Source: Clostridia bacterium (GTDB lineage: Bacteria; Bacillota; Clostridia; Oscillospirales; CAG-272). From it: 41,810 nt of DNA. The position numbers and the translations under genes are program-made. A model generated the notes under the pieces. That model was not told where the DNA came from and made no database searches. It worked only from the letters and a program-made list of their open reading frames with translations. Of the stretch, positions 31,952 to 40,218 are shown in pieces; the first letter of the stretch is position 1; each line of letters starts with the position of its first letter. Where the stretch lies: positions 1 through 41,810 of the forward strand of contig JAFTNJ010000036.1 of assembly GCA_017451915.1 (NCBI GenBank), in the 5' to 3' direction.

Positions 31952-31987
31952 TAATCGGTAGAATAATCGGTTTTTTTATGGTACAAT
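31952..31987 (+). promoter_or_regulatory. Activator-type promoter of the glycan operon
   Basis: An extended -10, TGGTACAAT (31979-31987), has no -35 consensus at the right distance. In its place lie two direct repeats TAATCGG (31952-31958 and 31964-31970), 12 bp apart, the layout of AraC-family half-sites that overlap -35. Confidence 0.55.
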
Positions 31988-32040
31988 AAAAGCAGAACAT
32001 TTTGCTTCTTTCCCGTAAGGAAAGAAAAAAGGAGGCTTTT

Positions 32041-34041
32041 ATGCGTTTTCGTCAAGTACATTTGGACTTTCACACCAGCGAGCTGATCCCCGGGATCGGC
32101 GCGGATTTCTCCAAGGAGCAATTCCAAGCGATGCTGAAGGAAGGACACATCGACTCCATTACCGTCTTTTCCAAGTGCCATCACGGTTGGGCGTATCATC
32201 CCACCAAGGCCAACATCATGCACCCGCATCTGAAATTTGATCTGTTTGGCGCGCAGATCGAGGCGGCTCATGAGATCGGTGTCAACGCCGTTGGTTACAT
32301 CTCTGCGGGCTATGATGAAAAGCTGGCGGAGGATCATCCCGATTGGATCACGCGCCGCGACAATGAGCAGACCTATCACAACAAGGGATTTTCGGAGGCA
32401 GGCTGGCATTTGTTCTGCATGAACTCCCCCTATTTGCAGGTGCTTCTGGAGCAGATTCGTGAAACGGTATCCACCTATGATATCGACGGTCTGTTCTTGG
32501 ACATTGTGGGCCCCAGAACCTGCTATTGCCGCAACTGCGCCAAGATCGCAAAGGCAGAGGGCAAGGATCTGTATGACAAGCGCTACAACGACGAGCTTGC
32601 CGAGCGCACCTATGCCAACTATACCGAGAAGGTCAAGGCCGTCGTGGAGTCCATCAAGCCCGGACTTCCCATCTTCCATAACCAAGGTGCAACTCCTCGT
32701 GGTAGACGCGATCTGATGCACCGCAACTCTCATATTGAAATCGAGTCCCTGCCCACGGGTGGTTGGGGCTACGATAACCTGCCTACCATCGCCAGATACG
32801 TACAGCCCCAAGGCGACATGGAATATCTGGGTATGACCGGCAAATTCCACGGCACGTGGGGCGAGTTTGGCGGCTACAAGCATGAAAACGCTTTGCGCTA
32901 TGAAATGGCGCTCACGGTTGCCCACGGCGCAAAATGCTCCATTGGCGATCAGCTCCATCCCAGAGGAAAGATGGATCCCGAAACCTACCGTCTGATTGGC
33001 AAGGCGTACGCTGAGGTAGAGGCAAAGGAGCCTTGGCTGGAGGGGGTTCGCTCCATCTCGGATATCGCTCTGTTTTCCTACAGTGCATGGCTGACGAAGC
33101 ATCCCGAATACAAGATGGCCGATGCCGATCACAAGCAGACCGATATCGGCGCACGCCGCATTCTTTCCGAGGGACATTACCTGTTCGATATCGTTGACTA
33201 TGAATCGGATATCACTCCCTACAAGCTGGTGATCCTTCCCGACCTGGTTCTGATCGATGAAACGCTGAAGAAGAAGCTGGCCGCCTACCTCAAGACCGGC
33301 GGTAAGATCCTGGCAACAGGCACCTCCGGACTGTTGATGGATGCCGAAAAGCCCACCTTCGCCTTTGATTTCGGCGCTACCTATGAGGGCAAGCGCGAGA
33401 TCGTTCCCACGTTTATGACCCCCGTGACGCCTCTAAAGGATATGGGCGCGGCCGGTTACGTGCTTTACAATCGCACCGAGAAGGTGACCCTGAACGGTGG
33501 CGAGGAGCTTGCCACCATGGCAGATCCCTACTTTGAGCGCAACCGCTTCCATTTCTGCTCCCATCAGCACGCTCCCGAAAGCCCTGCGTATTCGGGCGTT
33601 GGCGCTTGCATGGGCAAGGATGGCGCCTACGTGACCTTCCCCTTCCGGGAGTACGCCATGGTGGGACAGATCTTTGCCAAGCGCATGATGGAGGCAGTGA
33701 TCGACCGTTGCCTCGGGGATGCCAAATCGGCAGAGGTGACCATGCCCGCGGGTGCCGCCATGACCCTGATGGAGCAGACGGATAAGGATCGCTTGATCCT
33801 GCATCTGGTTTACGCTCCCACCAATACCCGCGGCAGTAAAAAGCTGGAGATCATTGAGGACATCGTTCCTCTTTACAATATCCCCGTACGTGTGAAGAGT
33901 ATGGGCAAGAAGATCGCAAGGGTGTATCTCGCTCCCACGGGGGAGGAGATCGCCTGGGAGACCGACGCGAGCGGCAATCTCTCCTTCACGGTTCCCAAGG
34001 TCGATCTGCACGCAATGGTCGTGCTGGATTACCAAGCCTGA
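32041..34041 (+). CDS. GH151-like glycoside hydrolase (putative alpha-L-fucosidase)
   Basis: 666 aa, no signal peptide, so intracellular. Residues 1 to about 330 look like the GHL6-type TIM barrel (VHLDFHTSELIPGIG, SITVFSKCHHGWAYHPT, DGLFLDIVGP, then the cysteine motif CYCRNC, and IEIESLPTGGWGYDN). From about 350 to 560 there is a beta-galactosidase-trimerisation-like Rossmann domain (YKLVILPDLVLID, YLKTGGKILATGTSG), then a C-terminal beta domain. This layout is that of GH151, known for alpha-L-fucosidases. The GH29 gene downstream supports that substrate. AAAGGAGG precedes the ATG. It could also act on another deoxysugar. Confidence 0.72.
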   Translation: MRFRQVHLDFHTSELIPGIGADFSKEQFQAMLKEGHIDSITVFSKCHHGWAYHPTKANIMHPHLKFDLFGAQIEAAHEIGVNAVGYISAGYDEKLAEDHPDWITRRDNEQTYHNKGFSEAGWHLFCMNSPYLQVLLEQIRETVSTYDIDGLFLDIVGPRTCYCRNCAKIAKAEGKDLYDKRYNDELAERTYANYTEKVKAVVESIKPGLPIFHNQGATPRGRRDLMHRNSHIEIESLPTGGWGYDNLPTIARYVQPQGDMEYLGMTGKFHGTWGEFGGYKHENALRYEMALTVAHGAKCSIGDQLHPRGKMDPETYRLIGKAYAEVEAKEPWLEGVRSISDIALFSYSAWLTKHPEYKMADADHKQTDIGARRILSEGHYLFDIVDYESDITPYKLVILPDLVLIDETLKKKLAAYLKTGGKILATGTSGLLMDAEKPTFAFDFGATYEGKREIVPTFMTPVTPLKDMGAAGYVLYNRTEKVTLNGGEELATMADPYFERNRFHFCSHQHAPESPAYSGVGACMGKDGAYVTFPFREYAMVGQIFAKRMMEAVIDRCLGDAKSAEVTMPAGAAMTLMEQTDKDRLILHLVYAPTNTRGSKKLEIIEDIVPLYNIPVRVKSMGKKIARVYLAPTGEEIAWETDASGNLSFTVPKVDLHAMVVLDYQA

Positions 34042-34059
34042 CGCCCGTCGGAGTTTCTT

Positions 34060-34839
34060 ATGAGATGTAAAGTCATTCTATCCTCCATGGGGATCAAGCG
34101 GCCGTCGGTTCAGGCCTGGAAGGAATCCACCTTCCGCACCAACCGCATTCACGTTCCCATCAAGGGAAAAATGATCTATAGCGGAGTTAACGGCGGCAAG
34201 CTTTTGGATGAGGGCTCGGTTTATTTGATGATCAACAGCAGCTCCCAAGGCTTTGAGGTCCTGCCCGAGTATGGCTATTATCATCTGTTCTTGGATTTCC
34301 AAGCCATTCCCCCGCTGCTTTCCCAGGAGGTGCTGGAGATCGAATTCTCCAAGGATCCCTATCTCTACTATCTGGTCAAGGCCGTTGAGGCACTCCTGCA
34401 GGAGGTGCATCGCACCCGTGGGCGGGAGGAGCTTCACCGCAAGGATCCCGAAATGGAGACGGTTCAGCCCCTGCTGGAGCTGATCGTAAAGCATTATCAG
34501 CTGAAATACAACGTACGGGTAGTGGAAAACCCCAAGCTGGAGGGGGCGATCCGCTTTATCGAGGAGCATTACTCCGAGCGGCTTCGGAACGAGGATATTG
34601 CCAAGGTGTTGCACATCGACACCCGCTATCTGATCCGTCTGTTTGGGCGCTACCTGGATACGTCGCCCTATCTGTACCTGACCCAATGTCGCATCGAGCA
34701 CGCCCTCAACTTTTTGCGGGAGGGCAGATCGGTTTCCGAAACCGCGGCTCTGTGCGGCTATCAAAGCGAGAACGCCTTCCGCATCGCCTTTAAGAAGATG
34801 ATGGGAGCGTCTCCCACCCAGGCAATGAAAAAAATATAA
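34060..34839 (+). CDS. AraC-family transcriptional regulator (1)
   Basis: 259 aa. The N-terminal ~150 residues form a divergent cupin-like sensor domain (IHVPIKGKMIYSG, GYYHLFLDF). The C-terminal ~100 residues are the double HTH of AraC proteins: FIEEHYSERLRNEDIAKVLH, RYLIRLFGRYLDTSPYLYL, then SVSETAALCGYQSENAFRIAF and GASPTQAM. GGAG precedes the ATG, 18 bp after the GH151-like gene. Its place inside the operon suggests that it activates the operon promoter at 31979 (inference). Confidence 0.92.
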   Translation: MRCKVILSSMGIKRPSVQAWKESTFRTNRIHVPIKGKMIYSGVNGGKLLDEGSVYLMINSSSQGFEVLPEYGYYHLFLDFQAIPPLLSQEVLEIEFSKDPYLYYLVKAVEALLQEVHRTRGREELHRKDPEMETVQPLLELIVKHYQLKYNVRVVENPKLEGAIRFIEEHYSERLRNEDIAKVLHIDTRYLIRLFGRYLDTSPYLYLTQCRIEHALNFLREGRSVSETAALCGYQSENAFRIAFKKMMGASPTQAMKKI

Positions 34840-34867
34840 CCATGACAGAATAAAAGAGGTAACGTCT

Positions 34868-36118
34868 ATGAGTAAGATGGATTGGTTCCGTGAGGCAAAA
34901 TACGGATTGTTTATTCACTGGGGCATCTACGCCATTCCCGGCGGTGAGTGGAAGGGGCAGCCCTCTCCCCACGGCAGTGAGTGGATTATGAAGAATATGC
35001 AGATCCCCTATGCCGAATACAAGGAGCTGGCAAAGCAGTTTAACCCCCAACATTTTGATCCCTACTACTACGTGCGCAACGCCAAGAAGTGGGGCATGAA
35101 GTATTTGACCTTTACCGCAAAGCATCACGATGGCTTTGCCATGTACGATACCAAGGTGTCGGATTACAACGTGATGAATACCCCCTACGGCAAGGACATC
35201 GTTAAGCAGTTTGCCGATGCCTGCGAAGCCGAGGGCCTGACCTTCTGCCTGTATTATTCCCAAATGCAGGACTGGGAGCATCCCGACGGAGACGGCAACA
35301 CTTGGGATTTTGACAAATCCAAAAAGGATTTCAAGCGTTATTTTTACGGCAAGTGTCTGCCCCAGGTCAAGGAGCTTCTTACCAACTACGGTAAGATCGG
35401 TATGATCTGGTTCGATACCCCCTACGATATGCCCAAGGATCTTTGCCGGGAGTTGGCCGAGACCGTGCGCGCCTGCCAGCCCGATTGTCTCATCAACGGA
35501 CGCATCGGCTACGGGCTGGGGGATTTCCGCGAGGTGGCAGATAACACCATTCCCGTGCTTTCCCGCCCCGACGTTTGGGAGTCTCCCATGACCATGAACA
35601 GCTCCTGGGGCTACATTAAGCGTGACCAAAGCTCCAAATCCGCGGCCGACGTGCTTCAGAACCTGGTGCGCATCGTGGGCAAGGGCGGCAATCTGCTCCT
35701 CAATCTGGGTCCCGATGAAAACGGACTTTCCCCCAAGATCTGCACCGACGCGCTGGATCAGGCAGGGGAGTGGCTGGAGAAATACGGCGACAGTATTTTT
35801 GATACCACCAATATTCCCAACTTCCCGTATCTTCTTCCTTGGGGCGATCTGACCTACAGTGAGACCCGTCAAACCCTTTACTTCCACGTCAAACAATACC
35901 CCATTTTCCCCTATCGCGTGCTTCTTACGGGACTGGAGACCAAGGTGCGGAGCGTCAAGCTGATGGCCGACGGAAGCGATTTGAAATATTCCCAATCCTA
36001 CGAGCCGGGACGCGACGAGCACAGACTGTACGTCTTCCTCCCCGAGGAGTGTCCCGATCCGGACGATACCGTTGTGGCGGTTGAGCTGGAGGGTCCCGCC
36101 ACCGCCCAAACCATTTAA
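34868..36118 (+). CDS. GH29 alpha-L-fucosidase
   Basis: 416 aa without signal peptide, so cytosolic. Start WFREAKYGLFIHWGIYAIPGGEW, then KYLTFTAKHHDGFAMYD, CLYYSQMQDWEHPDGD, and the nucleophile segment MIWFDTPYDM with Asp183, all typical for GH29. The family usually has MWFDG; here Gly is Thr, a minor change. LVRIVGKGGNLLLNLGPDENG is the barrel end. The C-terminal ~100 residues form a beta domain. It hydrolyses terminal alpha-L-fucose by retaining catalysis; linkage is not readable. Confidence 0.92.
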   Translation: MSKMDWFREAKYGLFIHWGIYAIPGGEWKGQPSPHGSEWIMKNMQIPYAEYKELAKQFNPQHFDPYYYVRNAKKWGMKYLTFTAKHHDGFAMYDTKVSDYNVMNTPYGKDIVKQFADACEAEGLTFCLYYSQMQDWEHPDGDGNTWDFDKSKKDFKRYFYGKCLPQVKELLTNYGKIGMIWFDTPYDMPKDLCRELAETVRACQPDCLINGRIGYGLGDFREVADNTIPVLSRPDVWESPMTMNSSWGYIKRDQSSKSAADVLQNLVRIVGKGGNLLLNLGPDENGLSPKICTDALDQAGEWLEKYGDSIFDTTNIPNFPYLLPWGDLTYSETRQTLYFHVKQYPIFPYRVLLTGLETKVRSVKLMADGSDLKYSQSYEPGRDEHRLYVFLPEECPDPDDTVVAVELEGPATAQTI

Positions 36119-36129
36119 GGAGCAACAGC

Positions 36130-37116
36130 ATGATTCGATTGATCACCCCCGCACAGGGGGAAACCGTCCGTTTGTTGATGGACGAGCATCTGGCGTACAT
36201 CGCCAAGCCCGAGGGCTTTCCCACCGACCGCGTGGACTGGCTGAACCTCCACGAGGAGCAAAACGATCTGTCCTATCCCCGCCCCGTGCATTTCTCCTAT
36301 GAGCCCGCCGTGGACGGTGAGGTTCTGATTTGGGAGAAGGGAAGGGAGGAGCGGCTCTGCGTCAAGGCCGTCCGGGGAGAAGCCGACGTTCCCAATTTTC
36401 TCATTGACACCGACTATGAATGGTGCGTGAAGATCGGAGAGGAGATCTCCGAGATCCGTACCTTCCACACCGATCCCCAGGCTCCCCGTATGCTTTTGGT
36501 GGACGGAATTTCCAACGTGCGGGATTTTGGCGGCTTTTCCACAACGGATGGCAAACGGATCCGCCAGGGACTGCTTTACCGCACCTCCGAGATGGATACC
36601 CACTACGAGATCACCCCCGAAGGGAAGGAGACCTTTTACAACATGGGGATCCGTACCGACCTGGACATTCGCGGCGTCAAGGACGAATACCGCGCTCCCC
36701 AGCTGGATACCGAGCGGGTCCGGTGGGTAAATATCGCTTTGGCGGCTTACGGGCACATCTATACCGAGGAACAAATGCAACGCTACCGCGAGACCTACGA
36801 CGTTCTTCTCGATCCTCAAAATTACCCTATCATCTGCCATTGCTGGGGCGGCATTGACCGTACCGGCTGTTGGCTCTATATTCTGGGGGCCATGCTTGGG
36901 GTCTCCGAGGACGATCTGGGCTTGGATTACGAGCTTTCCTCCTTTTCCCGCTGGCACCGCCGCTCCCGTCACTCCGAGCAGTTCGGCGAGTTTTTGTCAG
37001 GACTTCACGCTTACGGAGAGAATATTCAGGACGGCGCCATCGGCTTTTTGAAGGCCTGCGGCGTTACCGAGGAGGAGATGGATCAGCTCCGTGAAATCTT
37101 CTTAGAGGAGATCTGA
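36130..37116 (+). CDS. Tyrosine-phosphatase-like protein with N-terminal Ig/FN3-like domain
   Basis: 328 aa, no signal peptide. Residues about 1-118 are beta-rich (YEWCVKIGEEISEIRTFHT) and resemble an FN3-like domain. Residues about 120-325 are a Y_phosphatase3-type PTP domain: DGISNVRDFGGF, RQGLLYRTSEMD, MGIRTDLDIR, and the active-site loop HCWGGIDRTG at 237-246 with Cys238 and Arg244. The loop is intact, so activity is likely, but the substrate is unknown. AAGGAG precedes the ATG, 11 bp after the fucosidase. A phosphatase of this kind in a glycosidase operon is unusual; it could act on a phosphorylated sugar or regulator. Confidence 0.85.
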   Translation: MIRLITPAQGETVRLLMDEHLAYIAKPEGFPTDRVDWLNLHEEQNDLSYPRPVHFSYEPAVDGEVLIWEKGREERLCVKAVRGEADVPNFLIDTDYEWCVKIGEEISEIRTFHTDPQAPRMLLVDGISNVRDFGGFSTTDGKRIRQGLLYRTSEMDTHYEITPEGKETFYNMGIRTDLDIRGVKDEYRAPQLDTERVRWVNIALAAYGHIYTEEQMQRYRETYDVLLDPQNYPIICHCWGGIDRTGCWLYILGAMLGVSEDDLGLDYELSSFSRWHRRSRHSEQFGEFLSGLHAYGENIQDGAIGFLKACGVTEEEMDQLREIFLEEI

Positions 37117-37117
37117 C

Positions 37118-37861
37118 ATGGATTTTGTCAAGAGCGAGTGGAACGGATATGAACGCTTGGATTTTGTCTTTGAGGGACGCAAGGCAATCGTTGTGCTTCC
37201 CAAGGAGAAGGATCCCAAAGGTCGCTGGATGTTCAAAACCGAGTATTTTGGTGCGTTTCCGTCCTTTGAATTGGAAATGCTCTCCCGCGGATGGGGCTTG
37301 GCCCATCTGGAAAACAGCACCCGTTGGGTCAATCCCGGTGACATAGAGGCGAAGAAGCCCTTTTGCGACTTTTTACAAAGGGAATTCGGATTTGCCAAGA
37401 AGTGTCTGCCCGTGGGCATGAGCTGCGGCGGTATGCAGGGCGTGTATTTCGCGTCCATGTATCCCGCATACGTGGCGGCCCTCTATCTGGACGCCCCCGT
37501 TATGAACCGCCTGAGCTGTCCTTGCGGCATTGGACTTGGAAGCAAGAATCCCAAGCGGGACAAAATGTATCTGGAAATGGTGGAAAAGACGGGACGAACG
37601 GTCTCGGATCTTATCAATGACCGTAACCAACCCATTGACCACGTGGGAGATTTGATCAAGAACAGGATTCCTGTGTTTTTGGTCTGCGGTGACGCCGACG
37701 TGGTGGTGCCGTACCCGGAAAACGGAGCGCATCTGGCAAACGCTTATCGGGCGAGCGAGGTTCCTTTCTTTGAGATCCTCAAGCCGGGATGCGATCATCA
37801 CCCCCATGGGCTCGATGATCTGACACCTCTGGTGGCATTTGCCGAGAAATACTGCGAATAA
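37118..37861 (+). CDS. Alpha/beta hydrolase, possible esterase
   Basis: 247 aa, no signal peptide. The nucleophile elbow is GMSCGG with Ser102; the acid is probably Asp192 or Asp194 in VCGDADVVVP, and the histidine lies in CDHHPHGLDD (227-230). It starts 1 bp after the phosphatase stop, with GAGGAG before the ATG. It shows no peptidase S9 propeller. By context it may remove an acetyl or other ester group from fucosylated glycans; this is inference. Confidence 0.85.
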   Translation: MDFVKSEWNGYERLDFVFEGRKAIVVLPKEKDPKGRWMFKTEYFGAFPSFELEMLSRGWGLAHLENSTRWVNPGDIEAKKPFCDFLQREFGFAKKCLPVGMSCGGMQGVYFASMYPAYVAALYLDAPVMNRLSCPCGIGLGSKNPKRDKMYLEMVEKTGRTVSDLINDRNQPIDHVGDLIKNRIPVFLVCGDADVVVPYPENGAHLANAYRASEVPFFEILKPGCDHHPHGLDDLTPLVAFAEKYCE

Positions 37862-37866
37862 AAAAG

Positions 37867-37905
37867 AACAGCACAACCGTGAAAAATGCATGGTTGTGCT
37901 GTTTT
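37867..37905 (+). terminator. Terminator of the fucosidase operon
   Basis: AACAGCACAACC/GGTTGTGCTGTT (37867-37878/37892-37903) followed by TT, six bases after the stop. It is also symmetric toward the left (AAAAA), so it can serve the minus strand. Confidence 0.82.
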
Positions 37906-37956
37906 AAGGTCGAGCGCAGGATGATTTTGTATTCCCTCTTTTGGGAGTTCTGGAAA

Positions 37957-37998
37957 GGGGAAGGGGGAAACTTCTTGCAAGAAGTTTCCCCCTTCCCC
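37957..37998. repeat. Perfect 42-bp palindrome between convergent genes
   Basis: Two 21-base arms (37957-37977/37978-37998), exact reverse complements, with core GGGGGAAACTTCTTG. It is built like the element at 22122-22163, with the same length and the same GGGAAACTT core. It lies between the fucosidase operon and the second AraC gene, 11 bp beyond the AraC stop. Confidence 0.9.
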
Positions 37999-38009
37999 CG
38001 TGGTTCCAT

Positions 38010-38822
38010 TCAACCGCCATGCAATTTTCGATACGCGGCGGGGGAGACGCCGTGGGCCTTGGTAAAGGAGTTGATGAAGAAAAAGTAATCGTCAAAGCCG
38101 CATTTTTCGGCGGTTTCCTGCAAGGAGCTGCCCGAGATCAGCATTCTGGCGGCGTATTCCATGCGTACACGGGAATGATATTGCTTTACCGTATATCCGA
38201 ATTGCTTTTTGAAAAGAAAATTGAGGTGATGATAGCTGCGTCCAAAGGCGTTTTCGTAATCCTCTGCCCGCAAGGGTCGGCAGGCGTTTTCTTTGATGTA
38301 TTGAAGCAGCTCTTCGCCTTGCAGATTGCTTCTTTCGGCTTGGAGGGGATTTTTTTGACATTCCAGACTGATCAGAGATAAAATCGATTGCAGCTGCAGG
38401 GCAAGAAATTGGTCATCGGCATAAGGAGAGAGGGCGTGATCGCATAAAAAACGGAGATGGGCAAAGCAATCGGGAGCGGCGGGGAGAACGCCGTAAAGAG
38501 GGATCCGAAGCTTGTTGGGAGAAACGCGGTGGGGAATATCAATCCTGCCGCCCTGTGCCAAGAAGTGAACAAAGCAGGCGGTGTGGTCGTCCATGCGAAA
38601 CGCCTTTTGTTCGGTGTAAGGGGGCAAAAGAAAAAATTCATGAGCACCGATCTCAATGGGCGCCCCGTCGGCATAGAGGGTGCGGTGTCCCTTTTCCACA
38701 AGCACAAGGATCCAATAGGGAACCCCACGGCGGTCGGGATGGTAATCGATTTTTTGAACAAATCCCATGGTTTCTATGGTAAGGTTGGGGTCCAGCTCAA
38801 ACCAAGGTCTGCTTTGCTTCAT
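38010..38822 (-). CDS. AraC-family transcriptional regulator (2)
   Basis: About 270 aa. Residues 1-100 look like a cupin sensor (MGFVQKIDYHPDRRGVPYW, ADGAPIEIGAHEFFLLPP, HTACFVHFLAQGG). The C-terminal HTH pair is NAFGRSYHHLNFLFKKQFG, KQYHSRVRMEYAARML, then SLQETAEKCGFDDYFFFINSF and GVSPAAYRK. The ATG at 38822 is used, with AGGAG 9 bp upstream; an ATG three codons earlier overlaps that site. It is divergent from the Gfo/Idh/MocA gene, with overlapping promoters, and likely controls it. Confidence 0.92.
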   Translation of the reverse strand: MKQSRPWFELDPNLTIETMGFVQKIDYHPDRRGVPYWILVLVEKGHRTLYADGAPIEIGAHEFFLLPPYTEQKAFRMDDHTACFVHFLAQGGRIDIPHRVSPNKLRIPLYGVLPAAPDCFAHLRFLCDHALSPYADDQFLALQLQSILSLISLECQKNPLQAERSNLQGEELLQYIKENACRPLRAEDYENAFGRSYHHLNFLFKKQFGYTVKQYHSRVRMEYAARMLISGSSLQETAEKCGFDDYFFFINSFTKAHGVSPAAYRKLHGG

Positions 38823-38898
38823 TGCGCTCATCTCCTGTTTTTCAAATGTTTCTGCGTTTTTTTACGATTTTTGAAAAAAAGATATCCGTTTTTTCTAT

Positions 38899-38927
38899 AT
38901 TATATATTTTTTCCATTGTGCTGTCAA
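38899..38927 (-). promoter_or_regulatory. Sigma-A promoter of AraC regulator 2
   Basis: Minus strand TTGACA (38922-38927), 17-bp spacer, TATAAT (38899-38904), perfect consensus. Confidence 0.88.
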
Positions 38928-38944
38928 TCCTTTTTTGCTAAAAT
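38916..38944 (+). promoter_or_regulatory. Weak promoter of the Gfo/Idh/MocA gene
   Basis: TTGTGC (38916-38921), 17-bp spacer, TAAAAT (38939-38944). The -35 box of the opposite promoter falls inside its spacer, so the two exclude each other. An inverted repeat GAAAAG/CTTTTC (about 38953-38969) lies just downstream. Confidence 0.65.
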
Positions 38945-39002
38945 GAATGTGAAAAGGACATCTTTTCAATCATCATTCAATTTTCGAAAAGGAATTAAGA
39001 AC

Positions 39003-40154
39003 ATGAAAAATCAAAAGCTTTGTGTTGCATTGGTTGGCGTCAGCTTTGGCGCGTCTTTTATTCCCATTTATTTGCAGCATCCTCAGGTGGATCGCTTGAT
39101 CCTGGTGGATACCGATACCGAGCTTCTCAAAAGGAAAGCCGATAAATTCCTTTTGAGTGAGGAACACTGCACCACCGATTACAACGAGGTGTTAAACGAT
39201 CCTACGGTGGATGCTATTCATCTGGTGGTTCCTCCCGCCCTGCACGCTCCGATGTCTATCCAGGCCTTGAATGCCGGTAAGCATTGCGCCTGTACCATTC
39301 CCATGGGTATGACCATGGGGGAGCTGGAGGACATTATCCGCGCTCGCAAGGCATCGGGAAAAAACTATATGTTCATGGAAACGGCGGTTTATACCCGTGA
39401 GTATCTCTACGTGAAGGAGCTGTACGAATCGGGGGAGATGGGAAGATTGCAGTATATGCGTTGCGCCCATTACCAGGATATGGAGGGCTGGCCCTCCTAT
39501 TGGGACGGATATCCTCCTCTGATGCACCCCACCCACGCCATTGCCCCTTGCTTTGCCCTTAGCGGTCAGCGTCCCGTGAGTGTGTTTGGAAAGGGCTCGG
39601 GAAGGGTTCGCCAAGAGCTGGCGAACCAATACGGATGTCCTTTCGCCTTTGAGTCGGCGTTGGTCACGTTAGAGGACGGGGAGACTACTGTGGAGATGGA
39701 GCGTTTCCTATACCACGTGGCGCGTGGATACAGCGAGTGCTTCTGTGCTTACGGTGAGAATAAGAGCTTTGAGTGGGATCAGCTCAACGGCGAGAGTCAC
39801 GTGCTGTTTTGCCGAGATCTTCAAAATGAGGACGGGAAGCGCGGTGCCAAGATCGACGAGGAACGCATTGAGATTCCCGATTACGCCCACCGGTTGCCTG
39901 CCGAGATCGGACGCTTTACCCGCAAAGTGGTCTACGACGAGAAAAATCCTCATCTTGCTTTCAAACAGGGGGGCGGACACGGCGGGTCACATCCTCATTT
40001 GGTTCACGAGTTCGTGATGAGTATTCTTGAAAACAGAACACCGTTCCCGTCGGATATCGACGCCGCTTATTGGACAGGTGTGGGACTTCTTGCCCATGAG
40101 AGCGCTATGGAGGGCGGTAAAGTAAAGATTTTGCCTAAATTTGAAATGATTTGA
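39003..40154 (+). CDS. Gfo/Idh/MocA-family protein without the usual EKP lysine
   Basis: 383 aa with an N-terminal Rossmann domain (ALVGVSFGASF, DRLILVDTD) and a C-terminal alpha/beta domain. The normal EKP segment is CTIPMGMTMGEL here, so the usual catalytic lysine is absent. Other features (FMETAVYTREYLY, GEMGRLQYMRCAHYQDM, MHPTHAIAP) parallel GH109-type NAD-dependent glycosidases, which have a similar change and a PTH...P motif. It could therefore be a glycosidase or a specialised sugar oxidoreductase. It is transcribed away from the AraC gene, with AAAAGGAA before the ATG. Confidence 0.78.
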   Translation: MKNQKLCVALVGVSFGASFIPIYLQHPQVDRLILVDTDTELLKRKADKFLLSEEHCTTDYNEVLNDPTVDAIHLVVPPALHAPMSIQALNAGKHCACTIPMGMTMGELEDIIRARKASGKNYMFMETAVYTREYLYVKELYESGEMGRLQYMRCAHYQDMEGWPSYWDGYPPLMHPTHAIAPCFALSGQRPVSVFGKGSGRVRQELANQYGCPFAFESALVTLEDGETTVEMERFLYHVARGYSECFCAYGENKSFEWDQLNGESHVLFCRDLQNEDGKRGAKIDEERIEIPDYAHRLPAEIGRFTRKVVYDEKNPHLAFKQGGGHGGSHPHLVHEFVMSILENRTPFPSDIDAAYWTGVGLLAHESAMEGGKVKILPKFEMI

Positions 40155-40183
40155 AGTTTGTTGATTTTTTTATGCCTTTGTAG

Positions 40184-40212
40184 TTGACTTTTTTTGATAT
40201 TTGTGCTATACT
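40184..40212 (+). promoter_or_regulatory. Sigma-A promoter of the small membrane protein gene
   Basis: TTGACT (40184-40189), 17-bp spacer, TATACT (40207-40212), 49 bp before the ATG. Confidence 0.82.
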
Positions 40213-40218
40213 GTATAC

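Noticed and set aside
31943..31979. A terminator between glycerate kinase and the glycan operon (CTACC/GGTAG hairpin)
   Set aside because: The stem is only 5 bp and the T-run begins about 8 bases after it; the region is better explained as a promoter with direct repeats.
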